Of a DNA stretch of 64,000 bases, positions 57,001 to 64,000 are shown piece after piece. Each line of letters opens with the position of its first letter. Within the stretch, counting starts at the first letter, position 1. A program made the position numbers and the translations under genes. The stretch is from assembly GCF_017948245.1 (NCBI RefSeq), contig NZ_CP072865.1, forward strand, positions 328,501 through 392,500. The letters run 5' to 3'. The notes beneath the pieces are model-generated. The model was not told the DNA's origin. It searched no databases and was given only the letters and a program-made list of their open reading frames with translations. The stretch comes from Rhizobium sp. NLR16a. Lineage in GTDB: Bacteria; Pseudomonadota; Alphaproteobacteria; Rhizobiales; Rhizobiaceae.

Positions 57001-57147
57001 ATAGGTGGCGTTGATGCGCACCGTCGTCGGGGCGATGTCGGGATATTGCGAAATCGACAGGGTGAAGATCGCCAGCAGGCCGGCGAGCATGATGGTGATC
57101 GCAATGACCCAGGCGAAAATCGGACGTCGGATGAAAAACTTGGCCAT
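54037..57147 (-). CDS. RND multidrug efflux transporter (AcrB/MexB type)
   Basis: 1036 residues, the usual length, with twelve spans and two large periplasmic loops. HAE1-family signatures: PDIAPTTVRINATYRGASAETV at the N-terminus, ARVRSALDVIGRTLPEGVKI, and the span 4 proton-relay Asp pair in GLLVDDAIVVVENVERI near residue 407. Lys of the relay is in LIVEFAKDRTESG near residue 940. The subunit is the proton-driven drug exchanger of a tripartite pump. It lies 48 bases after the adaptor gene and 150 before the channel gene. Substrate range is not readable. Confidence 0.96.
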   Translation of the reverse strand: MAKFFIRRPIFAWVIAITIMLAGLLAIFTLSISQYPDIAPTTVRINATYRGASAETVEKSVTTIIEDGMTGLDDLTYMTSTSSTGSASIQLTFGTSIDPDIAQVQVQNKLQLVQSQLPGDVIDAGISVTRSTSSILLVGSLVSTDGKRNSVDLGNIMSTSIEDQIQRLEGVGSINVFGSGYAMRIWLDPFKLVKYQLTPSDVTAAIQAQNTQVSVGSLGAQPTIPGQQLNVTITAQSQLTTVADFEHIILKVEKDGATVRLSDVSRIEIGQESYGGSSRYNGLPSSGFAVNLAIGANAIDTAARVRSALDVIGRTLPEGVKITYPYDTTPFVELSIEKVVHTLIEAIVLVFVVLLVFLQNLRATLIPTIAVPVVLLGTFGVLAATGYSINTLTMFAMVLAIGLLVDDAIVVVENVERIMSEEKLSPLEATEKSMGEITGAIVGIALVLTAVFIPMAFFGGSTGIIYRQFSITIVSAMLLSALVAIVLTPALCATMLKPVSEHGKHRVGDWFNRNFTRSTNGYVWTIGYLLKRPIRVMLVFLLVGAGCAYLFTRLPSSFLPQEDQGVLLTIVTTPPGSTTQQTQAVVEKVEHYYREKEKDAVESVFGALGFGFSGSGQNSAIVFTKLKDFSLRTDPNLSAQSVVNRALRSFFAMREAQVFALLPPAIQGLGVSSGFSMYLVDTGGHGSDALTAASKRLIQMGNSSGKIVALRSSNKEVEPQMRIVLDQEKIGAMGVDIASVNSMLSIIFTGRDVNDFTLNGEIKPVYVQGDAPFRMQPDDLNHWYARNTAGEMVPFSAFTKTEWVKGAPSLARFNAVSAIPLDGAAAPGVSSGDAMNEMEALTEQLGGGYTVAWQGISYQERLSGSQAPMLYAISVLVVFLCLAALYESWSIPFSVIMAVPVGVLGALAAATLFGQSNDVYFKVGLLTTIGLAAKNAILIVEFAKDRTESGMGLFEATLEAARLRLRPIIMTSLAFILGVVPLAIATGAGSAAQNAIGLGVLGGMLSATMLGIFFVPSFYVVIRRIFATRDKNAAGV

Positions 57148-57195
57148 TGGTTGTTCCTGTGCGGCTGAGACGGTGACGATGCGGCCTCGCAGCGA

Positions 57196-58404
57196 TTACT
57201 TCGCTGCGGGCTTCTCAGCGTCACCGGCCGCGGGCTGCTCGGCAGCCACGACCACGCCATTGTCGTTGATCTCCATCGGAACCGGCTTCACCGGCATGCC
57301 CGCCGTGACCGACTGCAGACCGGTGACGACCAGCTGATCGCCGTCCTTGATGCCTTCGGTTACCAGCCAGGAATTATTAGAGGGCGAGCTGTTCTCGAAG
57401 GCGCGGGTTTCGACCTTGCCCTCGGCGGAAACGAATTGCGCCGTCAACCGGCCGTTGGCGTCACGGCTCGTCGCCAGCTGCGGCAGCGCATAACCGGTTT
57501 CGGCGCCGAGCGCGACCGTGGCGCGGACATACATGCCGGGCAGGACGATGCGATCGGGATTGGGGAAGAGCACACGGATGATGAAGGTGCCTGTGGTCTC
57601 GCTGACCACCTGCTTCGACATGTCGAGCTTCCCCTGCTGATTATATTCCTTGCCGTCTTCAAGGATCAGGTGGAAGGCGACATTCTCCGCGCCGTTGATA
57701 TCGCCGGCGGCCATCGCATCGCGCAGCCTCAGCAGGTTGGTGCTCGATTCCGTCAGCGAAATATAGATCGGATCGAGCTGCCGGATCGTCGTCAGCGCCG
57801 TCGTCTGGTTGGCCGAGACGACGTTGCCGATATTGTAGGCGGTCTGGTCGATGACGCCGTCGAAGGGCGCGACGATCTTCGTATGGTCGAGGTCGATCTG
57901 TGCCGCGGAAAGGGCAGCCTTTGCCGCCTCGACCTCGGCCTTCGCCTGGAGAAGCGTCGTTCTCGCCGTCTCGTATTCGATCTGGGTGGCGCCGCTGCCG
58001 ACGAGGCGCTGGTAGCGTTCGAGATTGCTTTCAGCGCTCGGCACGCTCGCCTCGGCCTTGGAGATGGCCGCCTTAGCCTGCTCGACGGCGGCGACATAGG
58101 GCGCATCCTCGATCTGATAGAGAAGGTCGCCCTTCTTGATCTCGCCGCCTTCCTTGAAGGCGATCTCGCGGATGATGCCGCTCACCTGCGGCCGGATATC
58201 GGCCGTCTGGAAAGCTTCGGCGCGGCCAGGAAGAATTGTCGTGATCGGGAAATTCGCCTTCGTCAAGGCGATCACGCCGACGGGGATCGCCTGCTGCGCG
58301 GCCGCGCCGGCATTGCCCGCGGGCTTGCCGGCATTGTCGCTGCAGGCGCCAAGCAATGCGCCGGCCAGCAGGGCCGAGGAGATGAGGACGGCACGCCGAA
58401 TCAT
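57196..58404 (-). CDS. RND efflux periplasmic adaptor (AcrA/MexA type)
   Basis: 402 residues from ATG 58404, chosen because GAGGGA lies 8 bases upstream; the ATG at 58419 has none. Lipoprotein signal with LLGAC near residue 21. Order of parts: beta-barrel, lipoyl domain with EIAFKEGGEIKKGDLLYQIED near residue 90, alpha-hairpin (SAESNLERYQRLVGSGA), second lipoyl half with APFDGVIDQTAYNIGN, and membrane-proximal C-terminus. It links the RND pump to the channel. The first gene of the three-gene pump operon. Confidence 0.95.
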   Translation of the reverse strand: MIRRAVLISSALLAGALLGACSDNAGKPAGNAGAAAQQAIPVGVIALTKANFPITTILPGRAEAFQTADIRPQVSGIIREIAFKEGGEIKKGDLLYQIEDAPYVAAVEQAKAAISKAEASVPSAESNLERYQRLVGSGATQIEYETARTTLLQAKAEVEAAKAALSAAQIDLDHTKIVAPFDGVIDQTAYNIGNVVSANQTTALTTIRQLDPIYISLTESSTNLLRLRDAMAAGDINGAENVAFHLILEDGKEYNQQGKLDMSKQVVSETTGTFIIRVLFPNPDRIVLPGMYVRATVALGAETGYALPQLATSRDANGRLTAQFVSAEGKVETRAFENSSPSNNSWLVTEGIKDGDQLVVTGLQSVTAGMPVKPVPMEINDNGVVVAAEQPAAGDAEKPAAK

Positions 58405-58531
58405 TCTGAATTCCCTCATGCGGTGGCAATCGCCGTTCGATCCACGGGCCCGGCCGGGCCGAGCGCAGGCTTATGTAAGCGTCAGGATGAGCTTGGCCTC
58501 AAATGCCATAATCCCGAGTCTAACAAAAGCT

Positions 58532-58563
58532 TTACGAAGTGACGTAAGTCAGCAACCGTCACT
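58532..58563. promoter_or_regulatory. Inverted repeats between the TetR gene and the pump operon
   Basis: TTACG (58532-58536) and CGTAA (58543-58547) are symmetric around 6 bases; AGTGACG (58538-58544) and CGTCACT (58557-58563) form an overlapping longer repeat. They lie between the regulator stop and the adaptor start and are the best candidate for the TetR operator that controls the pump genes. Confidence 0.5.
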
Positions 58564-59165
58564 TAGCAAGCGCTATTTTGCAGTGCGGCATCGACGAAGC
58601 CGACGATTTCCTCGGCACGATGCACCAGCGTCTCCTTGTCGTCGCGGACGATGAGGACAGGGTGCAGCACGCAGGCAAGCACATCGGCGACGGTCTGCGC
58701 CGCACGCTCGGGATCGCGGCAATGATAACGTCCTTCCACCATGCCTTTGCGGATGATCTCGCCGATTTTCTCCTCGATACGGGCGCGATAGCGATTGCCG
58801 GCTTCGAGTTTGGCTTCGATGGTCGAAAGCACCATTTCGAAGATGTAAGGGCTCTTCTGGATATCCTGCAGATGGCCCTCCAGCAGGCGCAGGACGAAGC
58901 GAAGCAGTTGCTCTTTCGCGGGCATGGTCTGGTCGAGAGGGACAAAACGCTCGGCGGCATTGTCGAGATGTCGCCCGGCGATGGCATCGACCAGTGCCAC
59001 CTTGGAACGGAAATGCTTGAAGACATTGGCGGGCGACATGTGCAGCGCGCCTGATATATCGGCGATCGACACCGCGGCGAAGCCACGTTCGCGAAACAGC
59101 ATCTCCGCCATGGAGAGGATGTCCTGTCGCGTTTCCTCGGCCTTGCGTCTCGGCCTTCTTACCAT
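58563..59165 (-). CDS. TetR-family repressor of the efflux pump
   Basis: 200 residues from ATG 59165 with GGGGGA upstream; the longer frame to 59342 runs antisense into purC. N-terminal helix-turn-helix in ADISGALHMSPANVFKHFRSK near residue 38, then a helical ligand-binding C-terminus ending in QNSAC. It lies directly upstream of the adaptor gene on the same strand, 158 bases away, as local repressors of RND pumps commonly do. Palindromes in the gap are candidate operators. The inducer is unknown. Confidence 0.9.
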   Translation of the reverse strand: MVRRPRRKAEETRQDILSMAEMLFRERGFAAVSIADISGALHMSPANVFKHFRSKVALVDAIAGRHLDNAAERFVPLDQTMPAKEQLLRFVLRLLEGHLQDIQKSPYIFEMVLSTIEAKLEAGNRYRARIEEKIGEIIRKGMVEGRYHCRDPERAAQTVADVLACVLHPVLIVRDDKETLVHRAEEIVGFVDAALQNSAC

Positions 59166-59271
59166 CCGTCCCCCGCCGGGCCGCGCCCGGTATCCCTTTT
59201 TGCCGATGCTAGCGCTATTCAGCGAAAACTGCCAAGCCGATGCAAGGCCCGGCGGCTCTCGTGTCGCCTTT

Positions 59272-60267
59272 TCAAGGGAAATAGCGGGCGAGATTGTTTC
59301 GGACACGGGCAAGCGGCGTCTCGCCGCTATTGTCGGGAACAAAGCGCTCGCCGGTTATCGCCTCGTAGGCCCTGATATAGACGGCCGAGGTCTGCTCGAT
59401 CAGTTCGGTGGGGATTTCAGGGATTTCATCCTTGTAGGGGTCGCAACGCTCCGCCACCCAGGCGCGGACGAAATCCTTGTCGAAACTTTCCGGCCGCTTT
59501 CCGGCGGCAAAGCTTGCCGGGTAGCTGTCGGCAAGCCAGTAGCGGCTGCTGTCCGGCGTGTGGATCTCATCGGCGAGGATGATGTTGCCGTCGCCATCGG
59601 TGCCGAATTCATATTTGGTATCGACGAGGATCAGGCCTCGCTTCGCGGCCATTTCCTGGCCGCGGGCAAAGAGCGCAAGCGCATATTTCGACAAGGTTTC
59701 CCACTGGTGGCTGGTCAGAAGTCCTCGCGTGACGATTTCGGCACGCGTCAGCGGTTCGTCATGGCCTCCGTCGAATTCCTTGCTGGTCGGCGTAATGACC
59801 GGTTCCGGCAGGATCTGATTGTCGCGCATACCCGCCGGCAGACGCATGCCGTACATCTCCCGCTCACCCTTCTTATAGAGGGTCAGGATCGAGGTGCCGG
59901 TGGTGCCGGCGAGATAACCGCGCACGACGATTTCAACCGGCAGGATGTCGAGCCGCTTGCCGATGACCACGTTCGGATCGGGATAGTCGAGCACATGGTT
60001 CGGGCAAATGTCCTTCGTCGCCTCGAACCAGTAACGTGCGGTCTGCGTCAGCACCTGGCCCTTATAGGGAATACAGGTAAGAATACGGTCGAAAGCGCTG
60101 AGGCGATCAGTGCTGACGATGATGCGGCGTCCGTCGGGAAGGTCGTAATTCTCGCGCACCTTGCCGCGATAGTAGTTCGGCAGTTCCGGGAAATGGGCTT
60201 CGGAGAGGATTCGCACGGCGTTCGACTGTCCTTGTCTTTGGCTGATGGCTTCCTGCTCTAGTTTCAT
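59272..60267 (-). CDS. purC: Phosphoribosylaminoimidazole-succinocarboxamide synthase
   Basis: 331 residues. It joins aspartate to CAIR with ATP in purine synthesis. Signatures: [26 protein letters not shown] near residue 35 (nucleotide-binding), [12 protein letters not shown] near 110, and [13 protein letters not shown] and [14 protein letters not shown] near 215. This is the longer PurC form rather than the 250-residue one. The start ATG 60267 has a weak ribosome site. No other purine-synthesis genes are adjacent, so it is a stand-alone copy; rhizobia often carry a second, shorter purC elsewhere. Confidence 0.93.
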   Translation of the reverse strand: MKLEQEAISQRQGQSNAVRILSEAHFPELPNYYRGKVRENYDLPDGRRIIVSTDRLSAFDRILTCIPYKGQVLTQTARYWFEATKDICPNHVLDYPDPNVVIGKRLDILPVEIVVRGYLAGTTGTSILTLYKKGEREMYGMRLPAGMRDNQILPEPVITPTSKEFDGGHDEPLTRAEIVTRGLLTSHQWETLSKYALALFARGQEMAAKRGLILVDTKYEFGTDGDGNIILADEIHTPDSSRYWLADSYPASFAAGKRPESFDKDFVRAWVAERCDPYKDEIPEIPTELIEQTSAVYIRAYEAITGERFVPDNSGETPLARVRNNLARYFP

Positions 60268-60301
60268 TACCGGCGAAGTTCAAGCCGAGCCGACTATGGC
60301 A

Positions 60302-62044
60302 TCACAGCCAGAACAGAACCAGAAGAAACAGAGCGAGGCCGTAAGTTGCGACGGCAAGCGGCCAGCCGGCCCGCGGGAAGTCGCTGAAGCGGTAGCCGCC
60401 GACGCCCATCGCCAGCGTGTTGTTGTGATGGCCGAAGGGCGTCAGAAAATCGAGCGAGGCTCCGACGGCGACCGCGATCAGATAGGCGTCGGGTGCGTGC
60501 CGCCCGATCTTCGCAAATTCGAGTGCGATCGGGGCGAGCACGATTGCGACGGTCGCGTTGTTGACGAAGGGCGTCAGCGCCATCGCGAGGAAGAGGATGA
60601 GGGCGATGCCGGAAAGCGGATGGTTAACCGGCACGATGAGGCTCAGCCAGCCGGCAATGGCTTCGGCCGCCCCGGTGCTGGCCACTGCCTGGCCGATCGG
60701 AATCATCGCCGCGAGCATGATGATGATCGGCCAGTTGAGGTCGGCCATCCCCTGCCGGATGTTGAGATGATTGAGCAAAGCGAGGACGAGGACGACACCC
60801 GCAAACGCGACCTCGGGATGCAGGCCCGCCGCCGACGCCGCGACGCCGCAGGCAAATAATGCGAAAGGCCGCCAGGAGAGGAGGGCCGGTTCGGCTGACG
60901 CTGTCGGAGCAAGCGGCAGGCACTCGCTTTCCTCCAGCGCTTCGGCGATTGCCGTGCGCGGCCCTTCCAGCGTCAAAATATCGCCGATCGACAGTTGCAG
61001 ATCGAGAAAGCGGCCTTCGATGCGCGGTGTGCGCATGGAAAGAGCAGTGACTGCGATGCCGCGATGGTGGAAGACTTCGAGCGAGCTGATGCGCGAACCC
61101 ACCAGCGTGCTTTCGGGCATGACGACGGTTTCGACCCGGGTAAAATCCGGCGGCGGACCGTCCAGATGGGCATCAGCCACCAGCGATTGTGTGGCGGCAA
61201 GGCCGGCAAAGATGTCATCGGCGCCTTCGGCAAGCAGCACGTCGCCCGCGCAGACCATCGACTGGTCGAGCGGGCCAAACACAAAATTGCCGTTACGGAT
61301 CAGCGCGTGCGGTTTGATGCCGAAGCGGGTCAGACACTCGGAAAGCCGTGTGCCGATCAGCGGCGAAGCATCCGGAATGCGACGTTCGACGACGATGCGC
61401 CGCGAGCCCTGGGCGAGCGTTGCCGGCACTGCGTCAGGTTCCGGAAACAAGTATCGGACCCGAACGGCGATGAGCAGGATGCCGGCGATTGCGACTGGCA
61501 GCCCGACATAGCTGAAATCGAAGAAATGAAAGCGCGCACCGGACGTCTTGGCAAGCGCGTCGCTGACGAGCAGGTTGGCCGGCGTGCCGATCAGCGAGAC
61601 GAGGCCGCCGAGCAGGGCGGCAAACGAGATGGGCATGACGAGCTGACGGCGGGGGATTGAGAGTGCCACGCCGAGCCGCAGCGCCACCGGCAAGGTGATT
61701 GCAAAGGCGCCGATATTGTTCATGAAGATGGAAAGAACGCCGGCAAGCGAGGAAGCGCCTGATATGATCTTGAAGTTCGAGGGTCTTGCGGCCGCGACAC
61801 GCGCAGCGAGGTTGTTGAAGAGTTTGGCGCGCGCCAGCACCTGAACGATCAGCAGGATTTCGATGACGGTGATAACGACGGGGCTGGCGAAGCCCGCGAA
61901 GATCTGGTCGGCCGGATAAAGTCCGAGCGCATATCCGGCGAGCAGGCCGGCAATCGCAGTCACCTCGATGCGTATGCGCTCGAGCGAGAAGAGAATGAGC
62001 ATCGCCAGCAGAAGGATCAGCAGGGATGCTTGCTCGAACGACAT
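60302..62044 (-). CDS. SLC13-type transporter with TrkA-C domains
   Basis: 580 residues from ATG 62044; the open frame runs to 62257 and an ATG at 62143 is possible, none with a strong site. Same plan as the protein at 31390-33162: two membrane halves (MNNIGAFAITLPVALRLG and SLIGTPANLLVS; TPFVNNATVAIVLAPIALEF and LDFLTPFGHHNNTLA) around two TrkA-C domains (GDVLLAEGAD, GDILTLEG). It belongs to the ion-transporter superfamily's SLC13/DASS-like branch, of unknown substrate. It lies just after purC's start on the same strand, with no obvious link. Confidence 0.87.
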   Translation of the reverse strand: MSFEQASLLILLLAMLILFSLERIRIEVTAIAGLLAGYALGLYPADQIFAGFASPVVITVIEILLIVQVLARAKLFNNLAARVAAARPSNFKIISGASSLAGVLSIFMNNIGAFAITLPVALRLGVALSIPRRQLVMPISFAALLGGLVSLIGTPANLLVSDALAKTSGARFHFFDFSYVGLPVAIAGILLIAVRVRYLFPEPDAVPATLAQGSRRIVVERRIPDASPLIGTRLSECLTRFGIKPHALIRNGNFVFGPLDQSMVCAGDVLLAEGADDIFAGLAATQSLVADAHLDGPPPDFTRVETVVMPESTLVGSRISSLEVFHHRGIAVTALSMRTPRIEGRFLDLQLSIGDILTLEGPRTAIAEALEESECLPLAPTASAEPALLSWRPFALFACGVAASAAGLHPEVAFAGVVLVLALLNHLNIRQGMADLNWPIIIMLAAMIPIGQAVASTGAAEAIAGWLSLIVPVNHPLSGIALILFLAMALTPFVNNATVAIVLAPIALEFAKIGRHAPDAYLIAVAVGASLDFLTPFGHHNNTLAMGVGGYRFSDFPRAGWPLAVATYGLALFLLVLFWL

Positions 62045-62183
62045 GGGCGGATCCGGTGTTTCATCGATGGGGGTATGTCGCTGTACCGGAACCGCTGCAG
62101 ATTTCCGGGTGACTGCCTTGGGCGGACTGTAGTCGTTCCTCATCTGCTGTACAGAGGCGCCAGCCGGCAAAAATTGAACAATC

Positions 62184-62897
62184 TCATGTCTTCGATCGGG
62201 CCGAAACCTGCCAGCGACCCCCGGCATTCCGCTCCAGCAGGGGCGTTGCGAAGACACCGCGGATGCGCGCGACCCACTGCGGCCCGGCGGCTGCGAGGCT
62301 ATCGCGCCACCGCTCCGATTGCAGCATGGCCGCGCCGATAACGACAGGTTCGATGCCGCAGGCCGTCAGCAGGTCAAGGCCCGAGACGATCGAGGCGCCG
62401 CTGGAAATGACGTCGTCAATCAGGGCGACGCGCCGTCCGGTCAGCAGCGGCAGCATGCGCGGATCGATATAGAGGCGCTTGTCCTGTGTCGGGGTGGTGA
62501 TCGAAGACAGAGGAACGGAGAGTTCGTCGCGGTACCAGAACTTGCGCGAGGTGCCGAGAGGGACGTAGCGGCCGTGGCCGAGCTTCTGCGCAACGGCGGC
62601 GGCAAGCGTCAAGCCGAGCGTCGGCAGGCCGGCGACGACATCGACGCCCATGGGTCTGATCTTTTCGGCGAGACCGTCGGCCAACGCGTCGAGGACGGCG
62701 AAGCTCGCCTGGTTGACGATCAGCGAAGCGAGGGCGTGATCGCCATCTGCCAACACGCGTATCGGCAGGCGAAGCTGGCGGCCGTCTTCCAGCGTGGCGA
62801 CATAGAAGGTGGTGAATTCCCGATCGTCGGGAAAGGTGCCGGGCGGATGGATCTCCTGCCAGAATTCATGCGGCTCGATCTCCGGCACATCGGTCAA
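62184..62897 (-). CDS. Phosphoribosyltransferase-domain protein (TTG start)
   Basis: 237 residues from TTG 62897, whose last two bases begin the stop codon of the upstream gene (TTGA overlap); GGAAAGGGCGAG serves as ribosome site. The PRPP-binding loop VALIDDVISSGAS lies near residue 165 and the fold is that of type I phosphoribosyltransferases such as adenine or orotate PRTase, with DVVAGLPTLGLTLAAAVA near residue 85. No base-specific hood can be recognised, so the substrate is unassigned. Overlap with a pseudouridine synthase gene suggests coupled translation. Confidence 0.83.
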   Translation of the reverse strand: MTDVPEIEPHEFWQEIHPPGTFPDDREFTTFYVATLEDGRQLRLPIRVLADGDHALASLIVNQASFAVLDALADGLAEKIRPMGVDVVAGLPTLGLTLAAAVAQKLGHGRYVPLGTSRKFWYRDELSVPLSSITTPTQDKRLYIDPRMLPLLTGRRVALIDDVISSGASIVSGLDLLTACGIEPVVIGAAMLQSERWRDSLAAAGPQWVARIRGVFATPLLERNAGGRWQVSARSKT

Positions 62898-63697
62898 CGT
62901 CTCGCCCTTTCCATGCCGGCTCGTCGACGCAACCCCTGCAACTCTGCCTCTGTCAACGCACGCACGGCGCCCTTTGGAAGTTCCCCGAGTTCGAGCCCGC
63001 CGATGGCGACCCGCACAAGGCGCAAGCATTCGGTGCCGAGCGCCTCCAGCATACGGCGGATCTGGCGATTGCGGCCTTCATCGAGCTCGACCTCGATCCA
63101 AGAGTTCCTGTCGCCCTGGCGCAGGCGTCGTGTGGCGGTTGCCGTCAGCAACTCGCCGTCATGGCGGATGCCGGATGTCATAGCGGCAATTTCCTCGTCG
63201 TCCATGAGGCGGTCGATCTGGACATGATAGGTTTTCGTCACATGGGTGATCGGATCGAGCAGGGTCTGGGCGAACTCGGTGTCATTGGTGAAAAGCAGCA
63301 GGCCTTCGCTTGCCTTGTCGAGCCGGCCGACCGGAGAGAGGTGCGGGATGTCGAAATTCTTGAGGCAATCATAGACCGTCGGCCTGCCCTCGGGGTCATG
63401 GCGGGTCGTGACGAGCCCGCGTGGCTTGTTGAGCATCAGATAGATTTTCGCCTCTGCAGCGATGACAAGTCCGTCGACACTGATCCTCGCCGTCGAAAGA
63501 TCGACCCATGCAGAGGCATCGCTGACGATACGGTCGTCGACGGCCACGCGGCTTTCGGCAATCAGCCGTTCGGCCTGGGTACGGGAGCAATAGCCGAGTT
63601 TGGAAAGGGCGCGCGGAAGGGTGACCCGCTTGCCTGCCGTGTCGGCGGCAGGCTTCAGCCGCTCGCGCGTCTTATGTGATGGGCGCCGATCCCGCAT
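62894..63697 (-). CDS. RsuA/RluB-family rRNA pseudouridine synthase
   Basis: 267 residues from ATG 63697 with AGGGA upstream; a start at 63745 is less likely. N-terminal S4 RNA-binding domain (RALSKLGYCSRTQAERLIAESRVAV), then the catalytic domain with LNKPRGLVTTR, the catalytic Asp in VGRLDKASEGLLLFTND near residue 122, TKTYHV, and the C-terminal EGRNRQIRRMLEALG near residue 210. It isomerises a uridine in ribosomal RNA; whether 16S or 23S cannot be told. It is coupled to the PRTase gene. Confidence 0.92.
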   Translation of the reverse strand: MRDRRPSHKTRERLKPAADTAGKRVTLPRALSKLGYCSRTQAERLIAESRVAVDDRIVSDASAWVDLSTARISVDGLVIAAEAKIYLMLNKPRGLVTTRHDPEGRPTVYDCLKNFDIPHLSPVGRLDKASEGLLLFTNDTEFAQTLLDPITHVTKTYHVQIDRLMDDEEIAAMTSGIRHDGELLTATATRRLRQGDRNSWIEVELDEGRNRQIRRMLEALGTECLRLVRVAIGGLELGELPKGAVRALTEAELQGLRRRAGMERARR

Positions 63698-63854
63698 CTG
63701 CCATCCCTGTCCAGCCTCGATGCCGCTTCTTGGCACGAACCGCACAACGATGCCAGCATGACAACTAAAACCAGGGAATGATGGGGTTGCAAAAACGACG
63801 TCAGCGCCTCGGATAAAGCGCCGTCTGGGCGAAAAACCTGTCGCTCGCGCCGCC

Positions 63855-64000
63855 TTAGCGGCAGGCCATGAAGCCGGCGAGCTCCTTGCGGCTGACGACG
63901 ATGCCGGCAGCGGCTTTCGCCGGGTCGGGATGAGTATAGGACAGGCTTGGCATTTCCGGCAGCTCGAGCGCCTGACGCATATTCATGATGCCGACCGCGT
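63855..64000 (-). CDS. C-terminal end of an unidentified protein (cut by window edge)
   Basis: The minus-strand frame is open from the window edge to TAA at 63855-63857 and reads VGIMNMRQALELPE, PSLSYTHPDPAKAAAGIV and VSRKELAGFMACR. Only 47 to 48 residues are seen, without a recognised motif. Good codon use supports a real gene. Confidence 0.5.
   Translation of the reverse strand, partial: AVGIMNMRQALELPEMPSLSYTHPDPAKAAAGIVVSRKELAGFMACR

Overview
The window is ordinary chromosomal DNA of an alphaproteobacterium of the Rhizobiales, most like Rhizobium (R. leguminosarum/etli group). The basis is the high GC, AGGAGG-type ribosome sites, frequent 4-base ATGA/GTGA/TTGA gene overlaps, the number of solute-uptake operons, rhizobial intergenic repeats (a RIME-like double palindrome inside the tct operon and a dispersed repeat between cbtB and cbtA), and the close resemblance of the housekeeping genes to rhizobial forms. 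This assignment comes from family knowledge; no database search was possible.

Layout. 0-4.5 kb: end of serC, serA, two small genes, mnmA and a tRNA-Met(CAU) with a good promoter. 4.5-7.3 kb: a lower-GC stretch of poorly known genes (a membrane protein, a 43-residue membrane peptide, a VCBS/lectin-like protein). 7.3-14.2 kb: a branched-chain-amino-acid-type ABC importer downstream of pobA (4-hydroxybenzoate hydroxylase), with a divergent AraC regulator. 14.3-17.9 kb: ackA-xfp (acetate kinase, phosphoketolase). 18.2-23.3 kb: a GGDEF-EAL protein, a 38-residue peptide, a histidine phosphatase divergent from a cobalamin-riboswitch-controlled cobalt transporter operon (cbtB, cbtA and a third, undescribed membrane-anchored gene), and a molybdopterin oxidoreductase. 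23.4-31.3 kb: a DctBD-like two-component system beside a tripartite tricarboxylate transporter (tctC-tctB-tctA) and an M20 amidohydrolase. 31.4-44.7 kb: an accessory-looking block with an SLC13-type transporter, a six-gene cluster that looks like a complete pathway for polyprenyl-phosphate-linked D-arabinose (HAD-UbiA fusion, GtrA, DprE1-like, DprE2-like, two tandem GT-C-like membrane proteins), a permease remnant, a methyltransferase and a second GGDEF-EAL protein. 44.8-52.3 kb: a purine/nucleoside operon (LacI regulator with a perfect 20-bp operator, ABC importer, nucleoside hydrolase, adenine deaminase). 52.4-59.2 kb: a TetR-controlled RND efflux pump with its own outer-membrane channel. 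59.3-64 kb: purC, a second SLC13-type transporter, a phosphoribosyltransferase coupled to an RsuA/RluB-type pseudouridine synthase, and the end of an unidentified gene.

Most striking is 33,990-41,244. The order GtrA, DprE1, DprE2 matches the mycobacterial arabinose-donor genes Rv3789-Rv3790-Rv3791. Here the phosphoribosyl transferase is fused to a HAD phosphatase, and two paralogous membrane proteins of glycosyltransferase type follow by 4-base overlaps. The cluster suggests that this bacterium makes and uses a lipid-linked arabinofuranose; the acceptor is unknown. Second in interest is the third gene of the cobalamin-regulated cbt operon, followed by the pairing of a polyamine-class ABC importer with purine-nucleoside catabolism.
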